Assembly (NCBI GenBank): GCA_019828595.1
Contig: JAHQRK010000009.1
Coordinates: 558,001 to 622,000, forward strand
Direction of reading: 5' to 3'
DNA from: Aphanomyces cochlioides
Lineage: Eukaryota > Oomycota > Saprolegniomycetes > Saprolegniales > Verrucalvaceae
DNA length: 64,000 nucleotides
This document shows positions 20,446 to 31,516 of this stretch, one piece after another. The first letter of the stretch is position 1. Each line of letters opens with the position of its first letter. Made by a program: the position numbers and the translations under genes. Under the pieces are notes generated by a model. That model was not told the DNA's origin. It ran no database searches and worked only from the letters and a program-made list of their open reading frames with translations.

Positions 20446-21912
20446 ATGGGAACAATCCACGAAAATCGGTTTCAATTGCAAAAAGGCGGCGACATGCCAA
20501 CAGGAAATCGGACGGCGCGAGAGGTAATATTCACCTCAAATATGAGGTTATTTATCTTTGTCTAGGCAGTGCTGGTCCAGCAGAATCAAGATTTAAATGC
20601 TGCGGGGACCAAAACGAATGAAGTGGCACAAGCGACAATTCAAGCCATTGCTAAACAACCAGTTCTTGATGTTACCATTGAGATCGGGTCGCCTCCGTCA
20701 TTCCAAGATCCTCAGACGAAGGGTCGAAAACTGAGTGTAGTGCATACCGACAACAATTTACTGTCCCCAGCGTCGAGGGTAAATGGTAATCGAGTCGTGT
20801 CAAAGACAGCAATCCATGTCTCCACACTCTACGATGACCATTCAAACCGCCAACCGCTGCGAGAAGGCTCCTTGAGTACGTCGCCATCGAGAGAGAGCTT
20901 TCAGTCGCCACCGGGGGAACTGAGGCTTCAGATGAGCAGACGAAACCCAAGTATGGCCAGTTTGGCTGACGGTGGTGGCAGCAGGCGAGATATGCCGACG
21001 CCCCAAATGTCTAAGTCAAACTTGTCTCGGTCAGGCAGCACGGTGGAAATACAAAAGGATCTTGGCTCGGCTGTGCACGTGCTGGAAGCACAAGTGGCAG
21101 CAGTCCTCGCCAACAACAAAGCATTGGTACTGAGGTACACTTGGCGATCACAAGCTAATGTGGATGTAGGAAAAAGAGACAGCGAAAATGACAGATCGCA
21201 TCGAGGATATCCGTGCCGAGAGTCTTTCTCTCCACCGAAAACTCGAGCAAATTCAAGTCCAACTCGACAAACAAAAGACCATGCAGTACGTAGTCGAGCT
21301 AGGAAACTTCTGAAATTCGCCTAGATCGACGCTTGAAACCAATTACAAAGGCAGCGAAGCTGAGGTAACCAAGGTTATTTACGTGTGTCACTGGGGTTTC
21401 TAGTTGGCTTCAGTGCATTCCTCGCTGGATGAAGCGAGGCGTCACGAGAAGCAAGCAGCCCAAAGCGCCAAAGCAGTCCAAGTAAACCAAAACCAGCATC
21501 AACATATCAATTTTAACTGTCATAGATTCGACTAGATCGCGCTGTGGCCGAGTTGGAGAAAGTGAAAGCCGAGCTGAAGAAACTCAAGGATGAAAAAGGC
21601 GGCTCAGCTGTTCCTCGCGTTGAGTTTGACCGCGTCGTTCGGGAAAATACTGTCTTGGACAAGCAAAAGGTGATCAAACTTTCTATGGGATGGCATCCTC
21701 AACCCCTTTTTCCAAGGCGGAGCTCGTCATGCTGTTCAAAAAGCAGAGCAAGCTCATTGATATCCTCAAGAGGCAAAAGATACACCTCGAGGTATTCACG
21801 GCCTCTTTTGCAGGGTATTGCATAGGACAAGATTGATCGTGGATGTTAGGCTGCCAAGAACATTGCCTTCACGGAGGACGAATTCAGCAAAACCCTGGAT
21901 TGGGGCTCGTAG
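20446..21912 (+). CDS. TEX9: TEX9-like coiled-coil protein B
   Basis: Eight exons: 20446-20523, 20566-21126, 21170-21285, 21325-21364, 21404-21481, 21526-21669, 21717-21791 and 21850-21912, giving 384 residues, very close to the length I remember for metazoan TEX9. Exons 3 to 8 are 116, 40, 78, 144, 75 and 63 nt, exactly as in paralogue A. The long second exon holds a Ser-rich, probably disordered region. The coiled coil begins at SAVHVLEAQVAAVL, and the C-terminus LVMLFKKQSKLIDILKRQK plus IAFTEDEFSKTLDWG is the family hallmark. Likely centriole or flagellum-associated by family. The two copies differ mainly in the N-terminal half. The start is placed to match paralogue A. Confidence 0.75.
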
Positions 21913-22300
21913 GCATCCAATCGGCCTCTTCTTGGCTGTGTCAACGCCGCCGTTCCGGCAGCTTTCCTGGCGAATTGGCGCTGCTACAGCCGAGGGCCAT
22001 TGCCTCCGCGAGTCGATGGCTTTTAAGTTTGTCCCCTTGTGATGCTAGTCTAAACTTGACAAAAAGAGGAATCTGTTGAACTGAGTTGATTGAAGTAGTC
22101 GGTCCAAATGAATAAAAATACACGACTACAAGCTTGACGTTCACTTGAAATGATATCATTATACCCTATCTTGACGATAGTGCACCCGATTTTGTCGTGT
22201 TTGATTCGCTGTGATTGAAGTTGAGCTCGTGGAGCAGTGTTGAAATCCACACGACCACCACGCGCTTCCCCCCACGGACAGATCAAGACAACATTGGTGA
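21913..22300. other. Spacer, TEX9-B to Cys/His-repeat gene
   Basis: About 390 bases with no coding frame of note; probably the terminator of one gene and the promoter of the next. Confidence 0.4.
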
Positions 22301-23107
22301 ATGGCCCAGGCAAAGTCCATCCAGCATGTTGTGAATGTGGGCAACGACAACAATGACCAGGTGCAGCAACTCCAGTCAAATTCAGGCCACACGCCAAGGA
22401 GAACGAGTGAAAACCATTCTGCGACCATGTCGATCGGGGAGCTCCTCAACCCATCAGGCTACATGATCGTCAGCAGCGACGAAGACAAACCGATCACTCG
22501 TCCTGCTAACCCTGACGAGAATACGTTCAAACAGGAAGATTTACACATGAATACTGTTGCACAGTCGAGCATTGCACGAGATAAAGCAGTTCAACGACGA
22601 GGCCATTCATGCACTATCAAAACGTGTCCCAACAAAGCGGTTCGAGCTTGTCTATCATCGAGATACAGTCATGCATGCGTAGGTGAGCAAAGGGAGATGC
22701 ATTTCGCACGGAGGTGGCTGTAGGTGCAAGATCGTCGGCTGCAAAAACGGAGCGAAAATGTATGGGCTGTGTCATCTGCATGGCGGCCGAAAGAAATGCA
22801 AATTCACAGGATGCGGCAAGTTTGCCAAGAGCCTCGGTCTATGCTGGGCGCACGGTAGACTTCGTGTCTATCAAACGCAGTCAGGTCATGCTAGGATGCA
22901 GGCGGAAGCAAGATATGCAGCCAAGACGGGTGTGAGAAAGGAGCTCTCAAAGGCGGCTTCTGTTGGGCCCACGGTGGTGGTACCCTGCCTCACAATTGCG
23001 GAGCTCATGTAGCCGTCTTAGGAAAGCGCTGTTGTGTTGCGAATTGTCAGAAGCCCGTCAAGACTGGCGACACTTGCGCGGTGCATTGCGATGCTTCCGA
23101 TTTGTAG
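22301..23107 (+). CDS. Cys/His-repeat (WRKY19-like zinc finger) protein
   Basis: Three exons, 22301-22639, 22683-22854 and 22902-23107, give 238 residues. After an acidic, Ser-rich N-terminal half come four to five short repeats of the form C-x4-C-x3-A-x3-G-x-C-x2-HGG, for example CKIVGCKNGAKMYGLCHLHGG split around its Cys pairs, GFCWAHGGG and CVANCQKPVKTGDTCAVH. Proteins with these repeats are abundant in oomycetes, where databases call them WRKY19-like zinc fingers; they presumably bind zinc, but no function is established. The repeats only become continuous with the 43-nt and 47-nt introns removed, which supports the gene model. Confidence 0.7.
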
Positions 23108-23136
23108 CTCCTATTGAAGTCACGGCAACAAAATAC

Positions 23137-23358
23137 TTAGATTTGATTGGTCAACATAAATTTGAATAGCCAATCAAAACTCTTCCAGCGTCGTGATTGG
23201 TCGGTGTCATTCGTACTGCCACCTTCAACGTCAAACACATCAAAAGGACGAGAGTGGTTGACCTCAGTAGCGATCTTCCTGATCGCTGCAGCAAGCTTAA
23301 TCGCCATTTTATCCAGTACTTCAATATTCCGTGATTCCCTTTCGAGTGTTTTGTCCAT
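23137..23358 (-). CDS. Small hypothetical protein (73 residues)
   Basis: Open frame from the ATG at 23358 (MDKTLERESRN). Charged and helix-prone, with no motif. DNA upstream on this strand holds ATTGG/CCAAT pairs at 23420-23424 and 23448-23452, in the right place for a promoter, which is the main reason to list it. Its 3-prime end overlaps another CCAAT pair. Possibly spurious. Confidence 0.35.
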   Translation of the reverse strand: MDKTLERESRNIEVLDKMAIKLAAAIRKIATEVNHSRPFDVFDVEGGSTNDTDQSRRWKSFDWLFKFMLTNQI

Positions 23359-24824
23359 GTTGCCCGCTGAAAGCTCGTTTTGAACTACATTTAAGCAAGA
23401 CACCTCAAATATCACTCTGATTGGTTGAAAATAAAGCCAAATTACAGCCAATCAAATTCTTTGAAAAATCTTGTTTGGATCAGTGAGGCTTGACATGCAG
23501 ACGCACCGAGATATATCAACGATTTCTCGTGGCAAGCGCAAGTGAAAATGTTTCCATCGAGAATGCAGGAGATTTCGATCGCGTCCATGCAGACGAGATT
23601 TGTTCGTTTCAGAATAATATCACTAAATACATCCGATTGGTTAAATATAGACTGTATATATTTTTAACCAATGAACGAAATCTAATGAGTCACAGCAGGA
23701 AGTGGACATGGGAGCATGGAATCGACTCATGTCGCGCGGATATCGTTTGAGAACGCAAGAGACGTCGGTTGGGATGAATGATGCCACGACGAACGAGATT
23801 TCATCGTTTCAGTATGAGCAGGAGACCCAAGGAGCTGTTCAACAGCGTGCTGCCATGTTATCTCACCCGGTTTCGAAATTCGGCTTCAAGTCCTAATTTA
23901 AGGTCTAAATCCTCAATTGGACATGGATCGTATGTCGGGTCCAAACCGTGCTCACGCCATTTCGCAGACGACGTGATCACGGACTTGATGGCGGACCAGC
24001 CATACCATGCGAAGACCGTGGTGTGTTTGCCGCTCTATGGTTGCAAGCCATTGCATTTCCCATTGCCTTGGCTGCTGCAATGGATGCGATTTAGTCGCCT
24101 TCCACGGATAGTACCAAAACCGTCCTGCACGATATACACCTTACAGTACAACTGGCGGCAATGGGATCTCAAGTCCACATCCAAAATGGACGGCGTGCGT
24201 CGAGTTCAAGCGTAGGAATAGTGTACCACGCTAGGAATGGTGAAGCACACGGCTCTTACTAATCGAGCAATGCTTTGTACAAGTAAACACGAAGAGAGAA
24301 CACCCGTGGTGGGCTAAACCCATTTTCAACATTTAGTAACCTGTACGTGTTACTCACACCACTCCTGGACGTTGACCATACAAATCTTCAGTCTTGAGTC
24401 CATAGTGCAACCACAACCAAAGATTTGACGCAGCTGTCGGGGGGTGCTCGTTTGCTGTCTTTGTCCGCGCCGTCGTCTCGACATATAGCATCCAAGATGC
24501 ACGTGATGAGTCAGTTTTGTATCCTCCATAAGCATCTTGAGCATCGCGCGCTCGTTTTCTTCCGATGCTGCCACATGGAGCCATGTTTGCTCGGTGGCGA
24601 GCTTGCAGCTGTTGAAGTAGAAGCACTTCATTGACTATGTCGTCGCCGAAATGGCATTTTTTATAAAGATACAAGCTGGCGATTGGTGGCTTGGATGGGG
24701 CGCGATTCCTTCCCGTGGGACCGGCGTGACAAGATGACTTCGTCTTCAGTCTGCACATCGACATTGGTAACACGTTGGACTTGACACATTTCCAAAATTG
24801 CCAAGCGAAGCTCCACGTGACCAC
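23359..24824. other. Unresolved stretch with scraps of coding sequence
   Basis: On the plus strand a 62-residue frame starts at 23711 (MGAWNRLMSRGYRLRTQE), preceded by an ATTGG/CCAAT pair (23636-23640, 23668-23672). From about 23925 to 24276 a plus-strand frame is open except for one TAG (near 24094) and includes a hydrophobic piece, VFAALWLQAIAFPIALAAAM. On the minus strand between about 24640 and 24420, TWLHVAASEENERAMLKMLM looks like half an ankyrin repeat, and GADKDSKRAPPD in another frame looks like the next. I read these as broken or badly resolved genes and do not assign products. Confidence 0.35.
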
Positions 24825-25313
24825 ATGCATCTGTGCCGCTATGCCAACTGCCGCAGCTACGGCAAACTTGACGGCTTCTGCTTGATCCACGCCAAGGCGA
24901 ACGTGTCGCCGCACACGACGCCATCACGACTCACGTTCACACCGCCACCGTGTGCGCTCCCACAAACGACCAAGATGCCAGAGCCACAAGAAACGACACC
25001 ATCACTCGTCCCGCTGCCGCGCATCCCAGCACTCGCCAACGGCCGTCTACGATGCTTTGCACCGCAATGTTGCTCTCCAACGTCAGGCGATCTGCCCTTT
25101 TGCAACGAACATCAACACTATGTCCTCCTTGTGGACACACAACCATCTCGACAAACATCACAAGTCATGCGCAAGCGCCGACGGATGTCGTCCACCGAAG
25201 ATGCGGCAAAGCGCGTCCAAATCGATGAACTTGCGCGGTTTCCGGCTGGCGGCCCTTCCATGACGGAGCATGACCACGCACGAATACTGGCAAACTTAGG
25301 CCGCTCTTGTTAG
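24825..25313 (+). CDS. Cys/His-motif protein, 162 residues
   Basis: Starts at the ATG at 24825 (MHLCRYANCRSYGKLDGFC), as the frame upstream has only a TTG. Two Cys/His units, CRYANCRSYGKLDGFCLIH and CFAPQCCSPTSGDLPFCNEH, resemble the WRKY19-like repeats of the gene at 22301-23107, separated by a Pro/Thr-rich linker. The C-terminal part has a basic patch (RKRRR), perhaps a nuclear signal. An upstream exon is possible because the first repeat begins almost at the start codon. Confidence 0.5.
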   Translation: MHLCRYANCRSYGKLDGFCLIHAKANVSPHTTPSRLTFTPPPCALPQTTKMPEPQETTPSLVPLPRIPALANGRLRCFAPQCCSPTSGDLPFCNEHQHYVLLVDTQPSRQTSQVMRKRRRMSSTEDAAKRVQIDELARFPAGGPSMTEHDHARILANLGRSC

Positions 25314-26579
25314 GAACCTTAAAGTGAATTGACTGAATATTGAATATCACTGCCATTGTCGTCGCCGTTGTCGTTGCGTTTCTCGTGCACTGGACTGCAA
25401 ACGGATAGTTGCTTGGCGGAAAGCCCCTTGCGGTCTTTCGTCTTTCAGAAGGGTGCAACCATGGACAGGCTTGTCTTGCGATACGTCTGGGTGAGATGAA
25501 CCTTCTTGTAGGGGCTCGTCTATCAACGGAGGGCGACCACGTGCACCGTGTTTACCCTGATAGTTGAAGCACTTCGCCCATTGTAACTCTTGACTTTCCA
25601 TTTGGAGGGACCCAACTACCGTAGCAAACCATACTGTGAAATCAGGACCACCACCGCAAGAGGAACCCTCTCTCTCTGCTCTCTGCTGTCGGTCGTTTTC
25701 ACACGAACGGGCTGTCGCCAAGATAATTTGTCCACAGAGTACTCTGCTTCAAGAACTTTATGGTGGATAATCCACAGCGGGAGCATAAGCATGGCCAGGG
25801 TGTGGTTGACGCACTTGATTTTGCCATTGACTCAAGGATTGAACCCATTTTCATTGGTCAAATATCTTCAAAAACAGCGGCCAGCTGTTTCCAAGTAATT
25901 TATCCTTCAAACAAGAAAGGCAAATGATTGGCTGAAAATAAATTATACAGTTTTTGATTGGTTAAAATTGAGGTTATGTTGCATGTTGTGATGAGTCTCA
26001 AACTCTTTGCATCTCAATGGGATGGACGGAGCTTGCTCTCTCGTTTGAAATCAGTTCGTGCATCTGGATAGATTGGTGGAATATTATGTCGTCCCCTCAA
26101 TTTCGTCTTACGGGTTCCACGAACACGATAGAACGATGTCGTTCTGATCGATTTCTGGAGGCAAAAGCGTCTCGTTGTCAGAATGACAATGATACTCGAC
26201 ACTAAGTCTCATTAGTGTAAGCTTTGTTAACGATTAACCTCATCACGTCATGAATCAATTTTCCTCTTGTCACACAAGTTTATAGATTTACGACTCTGGC
26301 GGAGAGCCATCTTAGCCTGCTCACGATAAGCCTTTGTTCGCAGTCACAAATAGAAAAGAAACTGAAAGGCCAATTCGCCTTAGATAATACCTTTCTTATT
26401 TGAATAAGTCAGGACACTTGCGTTTACAGTTAGATATAATTTAGTAGTCAAGCAAGGATGCTCATGTCTTGGTCGCTTTGACAAGCATTGGATCCTGGAT
26501 GATTGATGGAAACTGTGAAAACGCGTCGACGTTTTCATTTGATATGGAAAACTGTCGATATTTTAGCCAATGAGTGACC
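25314..26579. other. Intergenic, 1.27 kb
   Basis: No gene supported. ATTGG boxes at 25853-25857, 25927-25931 and 25957-25961 lie in an AT-rich stretch, resembling the promoter-like clusters elsewhere in the window, but no convincing start follows. Confidence 0.4.
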
Positions 26580-27056
26580 TCAGAACCACTCATTGGCTAA
26601 AATACTGTCCAACGTGCCGACGACTGTCTGGCAGTAATCGACTTCTTCCTCTGACAGACACTTCATCAATCTTTGACCATGTTGGAAGATGTGCCGCAAC
26701 TCGTGCTCCTCTTGCTCATAACAATTCAGACGATGATTCGCTTCGTGCCACCTCAAGCCTTGTTTCCAGAATCTTTTGTCCACAACGTCTTGGGCCGTGT
26801 GACTCGTGACGAGACCATGAAGGCCGCCAGGCTCCACAGATCCAACCAATATGCTACCAACACTCAATTGGTGGTCTATCTGACCGCACTCGTGACGATA
26901 TCCTGGGTCCAAGACGTTATTGTAGGCCGAGTTGTTGGTGTCGTGGCGTTTTTCCTCATCTACGCAATCCAGTGCCTGCGATTCCAAGTTGATGCACTTA
27001 TCATGTAACCTCTCAAATTTCACAAAGTTCAGGAAATCCGAGTAATCATTCAACAT
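26580..27056 (-). CDS. Hypothetical protein, about 158 residues
   Basis: Open minus-strand frame from the ATG at 27056 (MLNDYSDFLNFVKFERLHD). The C-terminal half is charged and helical (SEEEVDYCQTVVGTLDSIL). No motif is recognised. The opposite strand also has a shorter open frame over the same DNA, so the coding strand is not certain. Confidence 0.35.
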   Translation of the reverse strand: MLNDYSDFLNFVKFERLHDKCINLESQALDCVDEEKRHDTNNSAYNNVLDPGYRHECGQIDHQLSVGSILVGSVEPGGLHGLVTSHTAQDVVDKRFWKQGLRWHEANHRLNCYEQEEHELRHIFQHGQRLMKCLSEEEVDYCQTVVGTLDSILANEWF

Positions 27057-27152
27057 AACATGTAGCACAATGCGACGAGGACTGTCAATTGTAGCGTAAA
27101 TGGAGAATAAACAAGAATCTGACACTTGGTCACTTAACAAATCTAGAATCGC

Positions 27153-28178
27153 TTATGCAACCTTGGCTTTCTTGGGCTTCTTGTTGGGCTTGAGCAAGTC
27201 AAAGAAATCATACCACTTGGACTGGCCCTTGGCTCGGCGTTCCACCATAGCCTCACGGAAAGCAGTGTCAGTGCCAAAGACGTAGTCCCAGATAGTAAAG
27301 ACGGAGGCGTAGTTGCCGTCAAACTTTTCATGGTGGAAGTCATGGTGGACTGGGCCAGCCCAAAATGGAACAAAGTTCGACCAAGCCCAGGGGAGATCAT
27401 AGCCCGAGTGGTCATCGATCGTCTCAATCAGGCGGACAGCCAACCACACCCACAGGGTGAGGAGATGGCGGGTCAAAAGAAGTGGGCCAAGGAAAGTACC
27501 AAGGCCGAGAACCGCTGTTTCAACAGGGTGCGCATATTCAGCCGCAATGCCAAAGGGGGCTGCAAATTCATGGTGCTCTACGGAAGAAAATTCATAAGTC
27601 ATGGGAGACGTAAGAAGAATTCTTACGCTTGTGAACGTATTTGTAGAGGCTCTTATGGTGCATGATGCGGTGGACCCAGTAGAAATAGAAGTCTTCGAGG
27701 ATGAAGCTCACCAAGCATTGCCAGGCAATGGTTGTCCTAGAGTCACCGAATTAGCCATTCATGCAATGAATTCCAAGACGTACGCATGGGGTAGAGGAAG
27801 AGCAGTCGTAAAGCCCAATTGACGCAAGCCCCAGTCGCTGCCAAGGATCATGGGCAATTGAATAAAGACATGGTTGAAGAGGAGATGTTTGAGGCATCGC
27901 CAAGTGTTCGCCCACGTATTTGGCTTGGACTGTTGGATCTTGTACTTGCGAAAATACGGGATGAAGTCGAGCAAGAGGTATGGGATCCAAATGCTAAAGT
28001 ATAGCGCTTCATGGAGGACAAACGTGAAAAGCGACACGATCGTGAATTCCGAATAGTTGGTGATCATGTGCTGCCAGTACGGCTCGAGAAACGCGAGCGA
28101 ATTGAGCTCATGGAACGTGGCTTCCCACACGGCCAAATTGATGCCGTGTTCCAGCAATGTAGCGTTCACGGCGTCCAT
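27153..28178 (-). CDS. C-4 methylsterol oxidase-like (fatty acid hydroxylase family) 1
   Basis: Three exons, 27784-28178, 27627-27736 and 27153-27577 (introns of 47 and 49 nt), give 309 residues starting MDAVNATLLEHG. Membrane-bound di-iron enzyme of the ERG25/SMO type that oxidises the C-4 methyl group during sterol synthesis. Histidine boxes seen: HRIMH, HKQHHEF and HHDFHHE, with the family context APFGIAAEYAHPVE and GTFLGPLLLTRH. The C-terminus is lysine-rich (KKPKKAKVA), possibly an ER-retention signal. It is transcribed away from its intronless paralogue at 28481 across a 302-bp shared spacer; the two proteins are clearly related along their whole length, but this copy kept or gained two introns. 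Confidence 0.8.
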
Positions 28179-28342
28179 GGCAACTTGCAACTTGGGCTTT
28201 TCACTTGACAATTATCTTCGCCGACGTTCGTGGATGCGCGCTTCTGGTAAACAGTACGATTACATTGAACCCCTCAGTATAAATATAATGACACATTGAT
28301 TTTCAAAGGTATATTTGAAGCGCTCCGATGCGCCGCTTTTTT

Positions 28343-28372
28343 ATTGGCTAATTTTCTAAAGATTCTCATTGG
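28343..28372. promoter_or_regulatory. ATTGG pair in a bidirectional promoter
   Basis: Two ATTGG (inverted CCAAT) boxes at 28343-28347 and 28368-28372, 25 bases apart, sit in the spacer between the two divergent methylsterol oxidase genes. Likely NF-Y-type sites by sequence; function inferred. Confidence 0.4.
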
Positions 28373-28480
28373 TTGGATCCGGCGCCCCGAGGTGACAAAG
28401 CAGCAACGTCAGGCAATCACTGTGTTTACCACAAGCCTGACGATCCATGGTTATGTCCTTTGGTTGTCCCATTCTCCAAG

Positions 28481-29494
28481 ATGAGCCGGACTGCGTCGAT
28501 GGTTGCTGGCATGGCTGCGGCCATGGCCGTGCTAGTTGCTGCTTCTGCTGCAGTCAACACGACTGCGAACAAGACGAGCGAAGAATTCTCATGGGAAGCC
28601 GAGCTTGAGCGCATCAACAGCCTTGAATTCTTGGTCCCGTACTGGGAATACATGATCAACAATTACTCGGAGTTCACGATCAACGCCGGTTTCACGTTCG
28701 TGTTGCATCAAATTGTCTACTTTGGCACGTGGGCGCCCTACATCATCCTTGACTTTATCCCGTACTTCCACAAGTACAAGATCCAAGCCAACAAGCCCAA
28801 CACGTGGGACGATACGTGGAAGTGCCTCAAGTACATTTTCTTCAACCAAGTCTTCGTTCAATTGCCTATGATTATCTCGAGCGACCACACGCTCAAGATG
28901 CTCGGCTTTGGCATGCAAACGCCTCTCCCTTCGCTTTTCACCATCTTCTGGAAGGTGCTCGTGTCGGCCATCTTGGAAGATTTCTACAACTACTGGGCCC
29001 ACCGCTTCTTGCACTGGAAGCGCATCTACAAGTACATCCACAAGGTTCACCATGAATATGCTGCTCCTTTCGGCATCACCGCTGAATACGCTCATCCTGC
29101 CGAAACGCTCATCTTGGGTGTCGGCACCTTCCTTGGTCCATTCCTCTTGACGCGCCACTTGCTCACGTTGTGGGTGTGGATGTCCGTGCGCATCATTCAA
29201 TCGATTGACAGCCACTGCGGCTACGAATTGCCATGGTCCCTCACGCGCGTCCTCCCTTTCTGGGGCGGCGCAGTCCACCACGACTACCACCACGAAAAGT
29301 TTGACGTCAACTACGCCTCGTTCTTCACGGTGTGGGACTACGTTTTTGGCACAGATGTGTCGTTCCGTGAAGCTCAACATGCCAAGGTTCTTGCTGGTGA
29401 AAGCCACTGGAGCGACTTTTTCTACAAGATTGGTGTCGCAACGTATGTCAAGGACGATGCAAAGAAAGGCAACAAGAAGGCTAAAGTCGCGTAA
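28481..29494 (+). CDS. C-4 methylsterol oxidase-like (fatty acid hydroxylase family) 2
   Basis: Intronless, 337 residues from the ATG at 28481 (MSRTASMVAGMAAAMAVLV); upstream in-frame codons begin with TTG. A hydrophobic N-terminus is followed by membrane spans and the three di-iron boxes HRFLH (residues 174-178), HKVHH (187-191) and HHDYHH (266-271), in the SMO context APFGITAEYAHPAE and VWDYVFGTDVSFRE. The C-terminus is lysine-rich (KKGNKKAKVA). Probably works in sterol C-4 demethylation, though some family members hydroxylate other lipids. Its 3-prime part was the source of the broken fragment at about 31517-31690. Confidence 0.8.
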   Translation: MSRTASMVAGMAAAMAVLVAASAAVNTTANKTSEEFSWEAELERINSLEFLVPYWEYMINNYSEFTINAGFTFVLHQIVYFGTWAPYIILDFIPYFHKYKIQANKPNTWDDTWKCLKYIFFNQVFVQLPMIISSDHTLKMLGFGMQTPLPSLFTIFWKVLVSAILEDFYNYWAHRFLHWKRIYKYIHKVHHEYAAPFGITAEYAHPAETLILGVGTFLGPFLLTRHLLTLWVWMSVRIIQSIDSHCGYELPWSLTRVLPFWGGAVHHDYHHEKFDVNYASFFTVWDYVFGTDVSFREAQHAKVLAGESHWSDFFYKIGVATYVKDDAKKGNKKAKVA

Positions 29495-30260
29495 ACTCAT
29501 TAATTTAACAATGCTCGCGAATTCATCCCTTACGACTTGCATGACTCCAACACGGTCGCCTGAATCATCTCGCACCGGCGCTTTTACTGGATTCTTGAAT
29601 CTATTTTTAGCTCAGGAGTGTCTTTGCAAAGTTGACCTGTGGTAGTTCGTCCTCCCCGCGTTGCTAACGTTAGGCTCTCTCAATCTTTTGCCCCGCAGAT
29701 GTGACGAGATAATCAAAGGAGCTTTCGCATACGTGGGCATATCTATGTGCATATCCAGTAATGTTACTGACAGATTTAATTACTCTGGCGAGGGGGGAAA
29801 CATGCAATGTTCGGGGGGGGGGGTAGGGGGATATCGGGGGCAGGTTGATATTTGTACCAGCATAGCGCTCTAAGGATTGATCCGTGTGTACCTGGTCAAA
29901 CAAGAGGAGGAAATGACAGGGGGAATTACTTTGGATGTCGACAAGATGAAGGAACACATCAAATGCTGGTAAAAACAAGGGGGAGCTGAGTGCCGTCGCA
30001 GTGTTAGAGTGCCGCGATGTCCAGGAGCTTTCTAGCTAATCCATCGATAGAGCTGACTTTGCCAAGTACAATGCACTGTATGTAGTCAATAGCGCGTAAG
30101 CTCAGCTATGAGAGGGTGGCTCTTGCTTTTAACGTTTATAATAGCGTGACTGTTGCTTCAGTGCCTTACACAGGATAGGATCGCTTTGAAAACAGAGGAG
30201 CACGTGCTAGTCCAACTTGGAATGTGTGGCAAATATGAGAGGGGGGGTATTTTAGTTGGA
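29495..30260. other. Intergenic, first copy of a duplicated spacer
   Basis: No gene. Blocks such as GATGTCCAGGAG, TAGTCCAACTTGGA and the G-rich GGGGGGTATTTTAGTTGG recur in order at about 31860-32090, so this DNA belongs to the segmental duplication. A run of ten G lies near 29813-29822. Confidence 0.6.
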
Positions 30261-31300
30261 TTACAGGGTATATTCTCGGCTCTGGCGGGGAGAGGGCACG
30301 TTGGCATGAGCTACGGGGTATGGCTGATTGGAAGGCTGTGTGTTGTTGTATTGGTTGCCATCTTTCGCAGCGGGACTACGGCGAGAAGGCTTCGACACTT
30401 TGTCAGCATCGTAATAGTCTGGTTCATGTTGAGTCACGTTGAGCACTTCGACCGATTCATTCTTGGCATTCTCTTCGCGTTCGTTGTCTTCAGCCTTCTT
30501 CTTGCGGAAGAGCATAATTTGTCGAATTGAAATACCGATCGAGAGCTATAAAACAGCATGAGAGAGTGTTCCTAGACCGTGAAGCAACTTACGATAGCAC
30601 CGACACCACCGCAAATCGAGACGATCAACTTCCACGAGGAAGAGCCGTCGCAGTTTGGTGGGCCAGAATAGTCAGAAACGCAAACACACTTGCCATCGAT
30701 GACACTTCCACGCTGGGCATTGCACTCGACGGTTGGAGTTGTGGTAGGAGCTGGAGTTGGCGCGGCAGTTGTGCCGGAAGATTGCGATCCAGAGGATCCA
30801 GAAGATCCCGTACAAGTTGTCTTGCCATCTCCAGCTGTGATTTGAATCTTTCCTTCAGGTGTGACAGCAGCACACGTCACGGTGTTCAATGCATCGGCAG
30901 CCCATCCTCTGAAGTAGACCCAGCCGGCCGCGTCTTCACAAACGACATAGTTGCCGTCGCTGTTCTTTTCGAGTTGAGTACCCGTTGGCTTGGCGTGCTG
31001 GAACGCCACGGTGTTGTCCGTCACAAACGAGAACGTGACTTTGTCCACGCCGGGAAACTTGATTATCTGTGGTACGCCAGCCTTCATTGTCGTCAAGTAG
31101 GATGGCAAAGAGAGCGTTTGCACGGCAGTGCAAAAGCAGCAGCCAGGTCCACCTGGTTCTCGGCACGCATTCCAGTCACCTGGGTCGTATTTTGTTGGCA
31201 AAAACGAATTCAGGCACACTGCGCAGCATGTATCGGCCGCTTCCACTACACTTGGCGCCGCAGCCAACGCGGCAACACACAACGCCAGAGCTCTTCGCAT
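30261..31300 (-). CDS. Cys-rich type I membrane protein, copy 1
   Basis: Two exons, 30593-31300 and 30261-30545 (47-nt intron placed inside the membrane segment), give 330 residues. Signal peptide MRRALALCVAALAAAPSVVEA, then an ectodomain opening with CCAVCLN and a GCCFC cluster, a Ser/Thr/Pro linker, an EGF-like stretch CNAQRGSVIDGKCVCVSDY followed by SGPPNC, one membrane helix (WKLIVSICGGVGAI/LSIGISI) and a basic then Ser/Pro/Asn-rich cytosolic tail of about 85 residues. I do not recognise the family. The layout is that of a surface receptor or adhesion protein. Upstream and downstream flanks are duplicated with the next copy. Confidence 0.75.
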
Positions 31301-31516
31301 GGTTTTACAGAGTGATCCATGCTTGCCGTGGTGGAGAGCATCTTCTTTAAAAAAATGAACCGCTCAAATAAATTTCCATCAAATATCTTGGTTTCACTAT
31401 GGAGTCTTGAATACTTGGACAAAAAACAGAGCTTGGCGAACAAATTGCTCCTGTGTTACAAATGCGTGGCGCAGTCTTCGACGGTTTATACAGCGACGAC
31501 CGCACCTCTCGTCATC

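Noticed and set aside
26673..27008. Hydrophobic plus-strand frame that looks like a membrane protein
   Set aside because: It has no motif and its apparent helices fall on the reverse complement of a charged minus-strand frame; neither strand is certain, so only the minus frame is listed, at low confidence.
28589..29575. 328-codon open frame antisense to the methylsterol oxidase
   Set aside because: It mirrors the strong codon bias of the plus-strand gene; the plus strand has the three histidine boxes.
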